Shown here: one piece after another, positions 11,197 to 22,345 of the stretch | Position numbering within the stretch: the first letter of the stretch is position 1 | Layout: the number at the start of each line of letters is the position of its first letter | Source of the DNA: Rhinopithecus roxellana | Taxonomy: Eukaryota; Chordata; Mammalia; Primates; Cercopithecidae | Assembly: GCF_007565055.1 (NCBI RefSeq) | Contig: NC_044551.1 | Location: forward strand, 99,596,266 to 99,660,265 | Length of the DNA: 64,000 bases | Direction of reading: 5' to 3' | The notes under the pieces: generated by a model | Databases searched by the model: none | The model's input: only the letters and a program-made list of their open reading frames with translations | What the model was told of the DNA's origin: nothing | Made by a program: the position numbers and the translations under genes

Positions 11197-11688
11197 AAGG
11201 TTAATATTGTTATTTGTGGATTTGATCCTGTCATTATGATGTTAGCTGGTTATTTTGCCCATTGGTTGATGAAGTTTCTTCCTAGCATAGATGGTCTTTA
11301 TTATTTGGCATGTTTTTGCAGTGGCTTGTACCAGTTCTTCCTTTCCATGTTTAGTGCTTCCTTCAGGATCTCTTGTAGGGCAGGCCTGGTGGTGACAAAA
11401 TCTCTCAGCATTTGCTTGTCTGTAAAGGATTTTATTTCTCTTTCACTTCTGAAGCTTACTTTGGCTGGATATGAAATTCTGGTTTGAAATTCTTTTCTTT
11501 AAGGATGTTGAATATTGGCCTCCACTCTCTTCTGGCTTGTAGAGTTTCTGCCGAGAGATCCACTGTTAGTCTAATGGGCTTCCCTTTGTGGGTAACCTGA
11601 CTTTTTCTCTCTGGCTGCCCTAAACATTTTTTCCTTCATTTTCAACCTTGGTGAATCTGACAATTATGTGTCTTGGGGTTGCTCTTCT

Positions 11689-11949
11689 CTAGGAGTATCT
11701 TTGTGGTGTTCTCTGTGTTTCCTGAATTTGAATGTTGGCCTGCCTTGCTAGGTTGGGGAAGTTCTCCTGGATAATATCCTGAAGGGTGTTTTCCAACTTG
11801 GTTCCATTCTCCCCGTCACTTTCAGGTACACCCATCAGATGTAGGTTTGGTCTTTTCACATTGTCCCATATTTCTTGGAGGCTTCGTTTGTTTCTTTTAA
11901 TTCTTTTATCTCTAAACTGGCATAGAGGTATCTTTTTGTTGGCTTTCAT
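11689..11949 (-). pseudogene. L1 ORF1 fragment
   Basis: The frame shows L1 ORF1p wording ('NVKRPNLHLMGVPESDGENG', 'NFPNLARQANIQIQETQRTP'), the start of the RNA-binding domain. The element is truncated in the coiled-coil part just beyond. The first codons of the frame lie in flanking DNA. Confidence 0.9.
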
Positions 11950-11996
11950 ATTTAAAAATTTTCTGAATTTCTTATTTTTTAGATGGTTTTATAAAT
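11918..11996. repeat. Right copy of long direct repeat flanking the 5-kb L1
   Basis: Partner of 6825-6900. It begins exactly where antisense ORF1 stops, with 'ct' shared between L1 and flank at the junction. Confidence 0.85.
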
Positions 11997-12704
11997 ACAT
12001 AAATACCTGGATTGATAGCTTGTCTTGAAAATTAGGTAGATTTGATAACACTGGATCCACACTCTTGTATGGCATCCACCTCCTGTAGCTGAGTACTGGC
12101 CATTACAGACTGTATTAGGCCCCCTTTACCAAGATTGGTAGCCTGCTTAGACCTTGTAGAAATTTGAGTTTGTAATTTCTGGTGCATAATGAATGTATAT
12201 TCATTATGTAACACAAAAGGCTTTTTGATTCAGAAATTTATATTCTGGTCTAATTGATTATTTCTAAATTTCAAGAACTGCTAAGATATATAGGCTGTTG
12301 ACTGGGCGTGACTATAAAAGTAAACTAGTTGCAACTCATCTCTAAGCATTTTCGTTTGAAACAATCTCCAAATTATTGATAAACTATCTTGTGTTTAAAG
12401 ACCATTAAAGAAGGGACATTTTTCTTTTTGAAGATGGACATTTTCTGCTATTAGAGAAATGAGAAATCAGTGGAGAGTATTTCTAAGCTATTAAAAGGAA
12501 ATGAGGTTCTTGTAGTTTTTGAGGTGTATGTATATTTAACGGTTAAAAATGAATTAAAGTACCTTAGCTCTTCCATTCTTCTCTACATTCCTAATGTACT
12601 CTAAGATGAATTACTATCACTATCCTTTTAGAGTTGACCTGATTAATTCCTTTCTGTTACCTAAGAGTAAGCATAATGAAGCATAATGAGTCTATTCTTT
12701 TTTA
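11997..12704. other. Unique sequence
   Basis: No gene or repeat recognised. A 10-bp unit 'agcataatga' is doubled at 12670-12689. Confidence 0.5.
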
Positions 12705-14251
12705 AAATAACAACTTTATTGAGATATAATTCACATATTATAAAATTTACCCTTTAACTTTTGAAATTACAATTCAATAATTCTTGATATACTTACAGAA
12801 TTGTGTAGTCATCACTACTATCTAGTTTTAGAATATTTCATCCCCCTAAAACAAACCCAATAACTCCCCATTCCTTCCTCCCCCTAGCTCCAGGAAACAA
12901 CTAACCTACTTTCTATGTTGCATCTTGTATCTGACTTCTTTCACTCAGCATGCTTTCAAGGTTCATCTATGCTGTAGCATGTATCAGTATTTCACTACTT
13001 TTATGGTCTAATGATGTTCCACTGTATATACCACATTTCATCTACATATTCATCAATTGGTGGACATTTGGGTTGTTTCCACTTTTTGGCAGTTATGAAT
13101 TATACTACAATGAACAGTTACATACAAGTTATGTGGACATATGTTTTCACTTCTTAGGAGAATTGCTGAGTCATGGTTACTCTATGTTTAACATTTAAGG
13201 ACCTGCCACACTGCTTTCCAGAGTGGCTGTACCATTTTGGAATCTCACTAGTAATGAATGAGGGAGGGTTCCAATTTGTCCACATGCTCGCCAAAACTTG
13301 TAATTGTTCGTCTTTTGATTACAGCTATTTTTGGGAGTTTGAAGTGATATGTCTTTATGGTTCTGACTTACATTTACCTGATAACTAATGATGTTAAGCA
13401 TATTTTCATGTACCTATTGGGATTTGTTATGTCTTCTCTGAAGAAATTCCTATTTGAATTCTCTGCTTATTTTTAAATTGGGTTGTCTTTTTATTGTTGC
13501 ATTATCAGTTTTTATATCTGGATAAAAGTTACTTATCAGATATATGATTGTTAATATTTTCTCTCATTCTGAGGTTTGTCTTTGCTTTCTTAATGGCGTC
13601 CTTTGAAGCACAAATGTTTTTAAGTTTGGTAAGTTCCATTTATTTTTCATTTTGTCACTTCTGCTTTTGGTGTCATAACAGAAAAAGCATTACCCAATTC
13701 AAGGACACAAAGATTCACACCTACGTTTTCTTCTAAGAATTTTATAGTTTTGGCTTCTATATTTGGTTTTGAACTACTTTTTAAGATAGGGATTTAGCTT
13801 CATTTGTTTACATGTGTATATTTAGTTGTCCCAGCACCAATTATTGAAAAGACTATTGTTTTCCTCATTGAATTACTTTGGTTCTCTCGTTAAAAATCAA
13901 TTGACTATAAGGGTAAGGGTATATAACTGAACTCTCATTCTATTCTATCTCTATGTCTGTCCTTATGCCAGTACCAAATTGTCTTGATTACAGTAGCTTT
14001 GTTGTACTGTACTATACGGTACTGTACTATAGCTTTGGATTCTGAAAGTATGAGTCCTTTTATCTTCTTTTTTAAGGTTGTTTTGGCTATTCTGAGTCCT
14101 TTCCATTTCCATATTAATTTTAGAATCAACTTTCCAATTTCTTCCCAAAAGACAGCCAGGATTTTGATAGATATTGCATTTACTCGGATATCAGTTTGGG
14201 GAATATTGATATCTTAGCAGTAATAACTTCTGATCCATGAACATGAGATGT

Positions 14252-14259
14252 CTCTTCAT

Positions 14260-14298
<39 letters not shown>

Positions 14299-14300
14299 TT
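14252..14300. repeat. (TTTA)n tail of Alu pair
   Basis: About ten TTTA units at 14260-14300, followed by a T run. They form the antisense A-rich tail of the adjacent AluY. Confidence 0.95.
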
Positions 14301-14594
14301 TTTTTTTTTTTGAGAAGGAGTCTCACTCTGTCACCCAGGCTGGAGTGCAGTGGCCAGATCTCAGCTCACTGCAAACTCCGCCTCCCGGGTTCACGCCATT
14401 CTCCTGCCTCAGCCTCCCGAGTAGCTGGGACTACAGGCGCCCGCCACCTCGCCCGGCTAGTTTTTTGTATTTTTTTAGTAGAGACGGGGTTTCACCGTAT
14501 TAGCCAGGATAGTCTCGATCTCCTGACCTCGTGATCCGCCCGCCTCGGCCTCCCAAAGTGCTGGGATTACAGGCTTGAGCCACCGCGCCCGGCC
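14301..14594 (-). mobile_element. AluY, first of a tandem pair
   Basis: Full-length AluY antisense, ending 'gcgcccggcc' at 14594. It has no TSD of its own and lies directly against the T-rich tail of the next Alu, as if inserted into that tail. Confidence 0.95.
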
Positions 14595-14895
14595 TATTTA
14601 TTTATTTTTTTGAGACGGAGTCTCGCTCTGTCACCCAGGCTGGAGTGCAGTGGCCGGATCTCAGCTCACTGCAAGCTCCGCCTCCCGGGTTTACGCCATT
14701 CTCCTGCCTCAGCCTCCCGAGTAACTGGGACTACAGGCGCCTGCCACATCGCCCGGCTAGTTTTTTTGTATTTTTTCAGTAGAGACGGGGTTTCACCGTG
14801 TTAGCCAGGATGGTCTCGATCTCCTGACCTCGTGATCCACCCGTCTCGGCCTCCCAAAGTGCTGGGATTACAGGCTTGAGCCACCTCGCCCGGCC
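14595..14895 (-). mobile_element. AluY, second of a tandem pair
   Basis: Full-length AluY antisense with tail 'tatttatttattttttt' on its left. A TSD 'tcttcatttattta' at 14253-14266 and 14896-14909 encloses both Alus, so this copy or the pair made the insertion. Confidence 0.95.
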
Positions 14896-16939
14896 TCTTC
14901 ATTTATTTAGGTGTTTAATTTTTTAAATTTTGTTGTTTTCAATGTACAAGACTTTCACTTCTTTTGCTAAATTTAGTACAAAGTATTTAATTCTTTTTGC
15001 TGCTTTTATAAATGGAGTTGTTTTCTTAATTCTGTTTTTGAGTTGTTTATTTGTAGTGTTTAGAAATAAGATTTTGCACATTCATCTTGTATCCTACAAT
15101 TCTGTGAACTTGTTTATTCTAATATTTTTTTGAATGCATATCTTAGACTTTTCTTTATACAATATCATGTCATTTGTGAATAAGATCTTCTTTACAGTAT
15201 GGATATCTTTTATATCTTTCTTGTCAAATTTCTTGAACACTTTTATTATGAAAGGGTTTTGGATTGTATTAAATAATTTTTTGCCTCTATTGAGATAATT
15301 ATGTAATCTTTTTTTGTAAATATTATTTAATGTTTATTGATTTTCATATGTTATACCTACTTTGTATTCTTAGGATAAATCCCACTTGGTCATGGCTGTA
15401 TAATCTTTCTTATATGCTGCTGGATTCTGTATGCTAATATTTTGTTAAAGATTATTGTGTCTGTATGAACAATATCGTTCTATAGTATCCTTGTGATATC
15501 TTTTTCTGATTTTGGTGTCAGAGTAACACTAGCTTCATAGAACAAATTGGGAAATACTCCCTCCTTTACTAATTTTTGGAAGAGTTTATGAAGTGTTGAT
15601 GTTTCTGCCTTTATTTTTCTCTACTTCATTTCTTTCTGCTCTGATTTTTCCTTCTATTTGCTTATTCTGGCTTTAGTTTGCTCTCTTCTTTCTAGTTTCT
15701 TAAGGTGCATAACAAACAAAGTTATAGACTTGCAATCTTTTTTCTTGTTTAACAGGCATTTACAGCTATAAATTTGCCTTTAAAATTGTGTTAGCTGTAT
15801 GCTATACATTTTGATACTATTTGTTTTTATTCCTCTCAAAGTATTTTTTTAACTTCTCGTGGTCTTTCTTTCAACTTACTGGTTACGAGTGTGTTAATTT
15901 CCATCTATTTGTGAGTTTCCCAAATTTCCTTCTGTTATTGAATTCTAATTTTTATTTCACTGTGGTTGGAGAGTATATTTTGCATGATTTCAATCCTTGA
16001 AAATTTATTGAGGTTTGTTTTCTGACTTAAATATGGTTTATCCTAGAGAATGTTCCTTGTGCACTAGAGAAGAATGTATTCAGCTGTTTGGTGGAATGTT
16101 TTACAGATGTGTGTTAGGTTTAGTTGTTTTATGGTGGTATTCAATACTTCTATTTTTGTTGAACTTCTGCCTAGTTCTGTCCATTGTTGAAAGGAGGTCT
16201 TGAAGTCTCCAACTATTGTAAAATTATTGATTTCTCCCTTCAATTCTGTCAGCTTTTGCCTTTTGTATTTTGGGCCTCTATTGTTAGGTACACATACATT
16301 TATAATTGTTATCTCTTTTTGATGCATTGACCCTTTTATTATAAAAATCCTTACTTATCTCTTAAAAATTTTGTCTCAAAGTATATTTTGACTAATATTA
16401 GTATATCAACTCAAGCCCTATTTTGGTTAATGTTTGCATGGTGTATTTTTTCCTTTTCTTCTACTTTCAAGTACTCAAGTTTTTGAATCTCAAGTATATT
16501 TCTTGTAGGTTGCAAAAGATGAATCTTTTATATAATTCCATTCCGATTTCTAGCCTTTTAATTCATGTGTTTAATACACTTATATTTAATGTAATTACTA
16601 ATAAGGAATGATTTATAGCTACCATTTTTCTATTTGTCTGCACGTCTTTTGCCTTTTGTTCTCTACTACCTGTCCTCTACCAATAAATTTTGTGTTAAAG
16701 AAATATTTTCTAGTGCACCATTTAAATTTCCTTGCTGTTTCTTTTGCTATAGTTTTAAAGTTTTTTCTTAGTGGTTTTTCCAGGGATTAAAATTATCATC
16801 TTAACTTAAAACGATCTAGTTTGGATTAATAACAACTTAATTTCAATAGTACACAAAACTTTTTTTCAAATATAGCATTTTCTATTTAAAGCTTATAAAG
16901 AAGCAATATATTGTTTAGACATAATACATATGTGGTAAG

Positions 16940-17026
16940 GCATTAATGAAAATCAAGGGACAATAAACACAAAAGCTCATTGTAAAGCTTCACCTCCATG
17001 GGTGGCAGGGGAGTGGGATAAGACCA

Positions 17027-17057
<31 letters not shown>

Positions 17058-17404
17058 GAGATGGAGTCTTGCTCTGTCGGCCAGGCTGGAGTGCAGTGGC
17101 GCAATCTCAGCTCACTGAAAGCTCCGCCTCCCGGGTTCACACCATTCTCCTGCCTCAGCCTCCTGAGTAGCTGGAACTACAGACACGTGCCACCACGCCT
17201 GGCTAACTTTTTTGTATTTTTAGTAGAGATAGGGTTTCACCATGTTAGCCAGGATGGTCTCGATCTCCTGACCTTGTGATTCGCCTGCCTTGGCCTCCCA
17301 AAGTGCAGGGATTACAGGCATGAGCCACCACGTCCAGCTGACCAAAGATATTCTTAGTATTTTATTTCTTAAACAGGATAAGCATATAAGTGTTTGAGTT
17401 ATAA
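16940..17404. repeat. Left copy of a paired old repeat, split by an AluY
   Basis: About 150 bp in total (16940-17031 plus 17350-17404), similar at roughly 75-80% to 18825-18970. Shared marks are 'acaataaa', 'tgtaaag', 'cacctc', 'caggggag' and 'caaagatat'. Family not known. Confidence 0.6.
17032..17339 (-). mobile_element. AluY
   Basis: Full-length antisense Alu with a perfect 10-bp TSD 'gaccaaagat' at 17022-17031 and 17340-17349. The wording is AluY with scattered changes. Confidence 0.96.
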
Positions 17405-18793
17405 ATTTTTTTTTACATTAAAACATCTAAAAATTTACTTATAGTAAAATTAAAGCTTTATTTTTGGCATACAGTTCAGACAAATGCCTAGAGTTGTGTA
17501 ACAGCCTTTGCATTCAGGATACATAACTGTTCCATTTCCCCCAAATTCCTTTGTACTGCCCCTTCTACCCAAACCCTCATCCTATTCCCAACCCTTTCCT
17601 AGAATTTTGCATTTTCCGGAATGTACAAATAGAATTATACAGTAGGTATTTTTTCGAGCCAGCCTTCTTTCCATCACGTAGCACAGTGGTTCTTAAACAG
17701 TACATTTGGCCATATCTAGAAACATTCTTGGTTGATTAAATTGGCATAGGGAGGGAGAGACAACTGGCATCCAGTGGGTAGAGGCCAGTGATGCCTGCAA
17801 ATATACCTTACAATACACAAGACAGCTCCCCACAATACAAATTTATCTGGCCTGAAGTGTAATAGTGCCGGGTTTAGAAACCGTGTTAGCACAATGCGTC
17901 TGAGATTTGTCTATGTTGCTGAATGTTGTTCCTTAGGATGTACCACAGTTTGTTTATTCATTTTTGTGTTGAAAGACATTGGCTTATTTCCAGTTTTTCT
18001 ATAAACAGTTACATAAATTTTTGTGTCAACATAGGGTTTCATTTCTCTGGGTGCCTATCTAGAAGTGAGACATCTGGATTATATGGGTTCACTTTATAAG
18101 AAACTACCGAACTATTTTCTATTACTCCTGCACCGTTATGCATTCCGACCCGCAATGTGTGAGTTTCCAGTTGTCTTGCCAACATTTGTTGTCATCTTTT
18201 TCAAATGTTGATTCAGGCTTGCATCCCTAGAGCAAACCTAAATTGCTCATGATGTATTTTTCCGTTCATGTATAGCTGGATTTGATTTCCTAATATTTTG
18301 TTGTGTACTTTTAAAAATCTATATTCATGAGGTATGTGTCTGTAGTTTTATTGTAATACCTTTGGGTTTGATATTAAGGTAATGCTGGATCCACAATGTG
18401 TTGGAAAATGGTCCCTTCTCTTCTATTTTCTGGTAGAGATTGTGTAGGGTTGTTATTATTTCTTCCTTACATATGTGGTAGATTTTGCTAGTGAAGCCGT
18501 GTGGATCTAAAGTTTTCTTTATTTGAAGGTTTTAAACAAAGAATGCAATTTGTTTATAGATACAAGATAATTGAGATTATTACTTCTTCAGTGAGTTTTT
18601 GTAGTTCGTATATTTCAAGGAATTGGACCATTTCACCTAAGTTGTCAAATTTATGGGCTTAGAGTTGTTCATAGTGTTTCCTTAATGCACTATTGATGTC
18701 TCTGGAGTCTCTGGTGATATCCCTGGCATCCTCTATGTTGGTAATCTGTGTTTTCTTCTTCTTTTTTTTGATCTGTGTGGCTAGAGGTTTGTT
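17405..18793 (-). mobile_element. Ancient L1M(E), antisense, with internal deletion
   Basis: 17405-18203 is 3' UTR and ORF2 end. 18204-18793 jumps to the reverse transcriptase region ('gcttgcatccctagagcaa' through 'tctgtgtggctagaggttt'), so more than 1 kb of ORF2 is missing at 18203/18204. A MER20 interrupts it. No coding capacity remains. Confidence 0.75.
17688..17885 (+). mobile_element. MER20 (hAT-Charlie, non-autonomous)
   Basis: It begins 'cagtggttcttaaac' and ends 'ggtttagaaaccgtg', close to the inverted ends of MER20. The interior shows 'tagaggccagtgatgcctgc' and 'cacaagacagctccccac', as expected. About 198 bp, inside the old L1. Confidence 0.85.
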
Positions 18794-18824
18794 GTTTAGA
18801 AACACATACATCTGTGATAAAACT

Positions 18825-18990
18825 TTCAAGATAAGCAACAATAAATACAAGAGTTCAGTGTAAAGGTCACCTCAATAGGTGACAGGGGAGGGGAATTAAA
18901 CATGGAAGTTCTAGGGCTTCAAAGATATTTATAATCTGGTTCTTAAAGAGTATGATAAATATATGGGTAAACAATTATTAATCTTTAATT
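18825..18990. repeat. Right copy of the paired old repeat
   Basis: Direct-orientation partner of 16940-17404. Its tail reads like an old L1 or LINE 3' end ('ggttcttaaagagtatgataaatatatgg'). Confidence 0.55.
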
Positions 18991-21119
18991 CACTATAATC
19001 CACATATTTGTATGTGTGACATATGATGTATTCATCCTAAAAATGACATAATACATATCTCAGGAAACTTGCAAATAACCTGGACTCCATAGTTTTGTGC
19101 GGATGTTGGATTTAGATGGACAAGTAAAGGATGATGACCCTAGGAGACATGGTAATTAAGACGAAAGACCAACTTTCTACTTCCTTTACCTAACTCCAGG
19201 ATGAGTATAAAATAAATATTCTTTTTGCTTTCCCGAAACCCATGCTGGAGGTGAGAATTCATTCTCACACTCTAAACATCCTCTCTCCTGACTAGTCTAC
19301 AATTATTCTTAAATTCAGAGAGTATTTTGACCCTTTGAAGAGACTGAAAAGTTGAGTGTGCCTAATGGTTTGTATGTGTAATGCCCCAGGCAGAGGGACT
19401 TCCTAGGAGCTAAGCTGTTGCTTGGTTATCTTTGTGCCATACGTGACTTCTGTTTGAGTTCCAGCATTAGCCGGAAAGTCTAACATATATTGCCAACGCT
19501 CTTCCTGTCCAGAACTCTTGTGGCTGGCTCTAAGGCAGATAGGGTGTTTATTCCATATCCTTGATGATAAACTGTGATCTTGTTCTGGGGAATGTCCCTT
19601 TTCCCATTCAAGTGTATGATCATATTTTCAAGCAATCGCGTTTACATTCAGCCTGGAAACTTTCTGCCCAATTCTCAAGTTCTACCGCCAGCAGCTTGGA
19701 TACTGCAGAATGCTGATTTAGCTCATAGGCTGCATTGAGCCACATTGCCATGGTAACCAGCAGACAGACCTGAGAGAAGCAAGGCTGCAGAGAAACTGTA
19801 GCCATCACCAAACAGCAAATCAAAGGGAAGTGTCTCAGGAGAGATTTCTAATTATCACACATTTGTCCTTGCAGCCAAACCAGGATGCAATGGAAATGGT
19901 GCCTTTGGCACTAGCATCTTAGGTCACAAAATCAGGTAAACTTTCCTGGGCTCCTTTGGGAATGCCACAGAGTCTCCTGCTGCCTTAGGTGTATTGAAAT
20001 AGATTTTTACATTGACCTTTCCCTTAGAGTTGTCACCAAGTCCTTGGCAGTGATAACTAAAATGCTGTACAGCTTAAGGTATTTTATGGATGGCAAGGCA
20101 ATTTTAAAAAGTCTCACATCTGTAGGGGGTTGAGCCGGATATCATAGCTAATAGCATCTGAGATGATTCTGACATCTTAACGAGATTGCCTCTGTTGATT
20201 CCTTATTTTATTCTTTTTTTACATTCTCTTTAATATAAGCAAGCTTATTTCAATAATCTTTAATGCAAGTGGAGTACTAACTGATATGTTTATATGCAAA
20301 TGTATGCAAATCATATAGTAAGATAGGGCTCCTAGGGTAACAACTGGTAACATCCATGTTTACTTATAAAGAAAGTGCTCAAGGTTACAAAGCTATCACG
20401 AAAGATTTACTAATAATTTGCTGGGGAAATAGTTGTAGAAATCCTTTTTCTGCTTTTAAATGTGCTGAGATCAAGGCTGTCTGATTCTTGAGACAGGGAG
20501 AATGTGATAAATGAAGACACAACATCACATGAATAAAATTCGAATTGCCTGTGCTAAGAGAGTGGCTTTGAACTTCTCCTTGCAGTCGGACCAAGCTGCA
20601 AAGGCATCTGCATTAGTAGAGGTCTTTAACGTATCTGTTCTGCATTAATTCATATTTCTGAATGGCATATGCTGGAGGCTGGCCTGAATCACCTTTGTTT
20701 TATTAAAGGTGCATTTAAGGTCAACTACCACTAACTGCATTGTTAAATATTGATTTAGCCATTTGAATTAATGTAATTTTCAGTACTTTTTCTACTTAAT
20801 ATACACCAGCACTCCCATGACCCAGTCAGACAGGAGATCAATACATGGGCACTCAGCTTGTATTGAAGCTGGGGTTGACTGCTTGCTTGTTTTCCTGTGA
20901 AGGCCAAAGTGTCCAAGATAATGGGCTATTGGCTTATCTACTTACCTTCTGCAAAACTTGTGAATGCTTTCATCTCTTGCAGGATGTTTTTGACCTATTT
21001 AGTGATCAATGTCTCTCAGAGTTCTGAGCGATTAGGTTTCCCTTGTCGAGGAACAAATGGTAGCAAGAAAATAGGCAGGTCGGCACTACATGGATTCGTA
21101 TTTCAAGACTTGAAACAAG
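18991..21119. other. Unique sequence, 2.1 kb, no mobile element seen
   Basis: No repeat or gene recognised. Two octamer motifs lie at 20294-20311. Open frames at 19620-19823, 20385-20594 and 20897-21196 lack recognisable domains and are short enough to be chance. Confidence 0.5.
20294..20311 (+). promoter_or_regulatory. Two POU octamer motifs, one helical turn apart
   Basis: ATGCAAAT occurs at 20294-20301 and again at 20304-20311, start-to-start distance 10 bp. This is the canonical binding motif of POU proteins such as Oct-1. Whether it is used is not known. Confidence 0.35.
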
Positions 21120-21235
21120 CCTTAGGTTACTTTACTCAGCACTTTCATCTTACTGGTGATGAAACTGAGAGTTTAAATGACTTTTCAAATTGCTAGAGTC
21201 AGAACTAGAATCTTTGACTTCTAAAGATTCACTTT
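21120..21235 (-). mobile_element. MIR fragment
   Basis: The order 'gatgaaactgagagtttaaatgactt', 'ttgctagagtcagaactagaatct' follows the MIR complement (gaggaaactgag..., cagagctgggatt...). It is heavily diverged. Confidence 0.6.
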
Positions 21236-22269
21236 TCATTGTACTTATTGACTTGTAGTATGTATCATTTATTTTTCTGCAAACTGAGGCAAAGTAAAGG
21301 AATTTTGTGACCATATTCATTAAAAATATCATTGTATCAGGCTTAGAGGAGGTTGGTATTCAAATGAAATAGTTTATTTTAGTGGACTCTAAATGGAGAC
21401 TCCATCCCTATGAGCTGCCATGAGAATATTGCCTCCTTGGTAAACTTTCAGCTTAGCTCTCTAATCTCTAGATAATACCAACTGGCTTCACTTACTCTGG
21501 TTTATTGAGATCAATTAATCTGTAGTTGGTGTATGTTCTTTTCCTGCCTACCCTCCAGTTAAGCCTAGAGGTGCCAGGGGCTGTCTTTGCCACTGTATAC
21601 AAAAAGTCTGCCTAAGAATGCAGCAATCATTTGAGGAAACAGTCAAGAGTCAGAGACCAAGCCCTGGCAATGTGAAGTGTCTGGATTTAGACATGCCTAA
21701 AGTTAGTGATACCCCTGAAAATTTAGATTATGTAAGTGAGTAAATACCCTTATTTGCTTAAACTGTTTTTTTTAAAAAAATACAACAGAGTCTCAACTTC
21801 CTGACGAATACATAAGCTGAGTTGGGTATTTGGGAAATACTTGGATCTTGATGGTGTAGTATCAAGCTTCAAAATCATGGGGTAGTTTCACAAAAATTTC
21901 TTACAGCATTTCTAAATGTGTTACAACAGGCCAGGTAATAGGTCTCAGGTAAACATCTATATCCAAGATCCCTCTTTTCAGTCTGTATCTAGATAAACAG
22001 ATGTACAGTATGACCATTGTAAATTGCCATTTTATGTTCAAAGTCATTACATAATGTCAGTGCTTCCAGGGTTCAATAATACCTTAATGATGGTAGGGTA
22101 TCATCTTCATTGTAAAAGCTAAAGTTATCTAAGTTGGTTTTTTTGGTCAAAACTTTCACTTCAGGAAAATTTTTCTGTTCCAAAACTGAAATTGATTATT
22201 AAGAAAGGAAAGCACAGAGATTGAAATTACAGACTTTTTAGCACTGGAAGAATAACCTTGGAGATGGTT
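21236..22269. other. Unique sequence
   Basis: No gene or repeat recognised; a T8A7-type palindrome lies near 21766-21780. Confidence 0.45.
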
Positions 22270-22345
22270 CGAGACTCAATTTACAGGTAACACTGAGGCC
22301 CTGAGGATTTAGATGACTTCGCCTCAGCTGTACAGCTCCTTTAGC
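22270..22345 (-). mobile_element. Possible MIR or L2 fragment
   Basis: 'tttacaggtaacactgaggccctgaggatttagatgactt' follows the conserved MIR core complement. Too short for a firm family call. Confidence 0.4.

Larger units (their letters stand above)
6903..11917 (-). mobile_element. L1PA, about 5 kb, antisense, 5'-truncated in ORF1
   Basis: Read on the minus strand, the order is part of ORF1, ORF2, 3' UTR. ORF1 is cut near 11917. ORF2 is broken into several frames: endonuclease region near 9783-10746, reverse transcriptase near 8719-9306 with 'DAEKAFNKI', 'GTRQGCPLSPLLFN' and the catalytic 'FADD', then C-terminal pieces at 7105-7974. Stops and frameshifts make it inactive. An AluY lies at 10891-11196. 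No poly-T tail is present at the left junction. Flanking repeats at 6825-6900 and 11918-11996 form an unusually long duplication. Confidence 0.95.
12705..16900 (-). mobile_element. Ancient L1M, antisense, about 3.5 kb without its Alus
   Basis: It begins with the L1M 3' UTR complement ('aacaactttattgagatata', 'ttctttcactcagcatg') and continues through diverged ORF2 to the region upstream of ORF2 near 16850 ('gatctagtttggattaataac'). Around 15605-15625 an internal part of ORF2 (roughly 0.5 kb by comparison with related copies) is missing. Two AluYs lie inside. All frames are broken. Confidence 0.85.
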
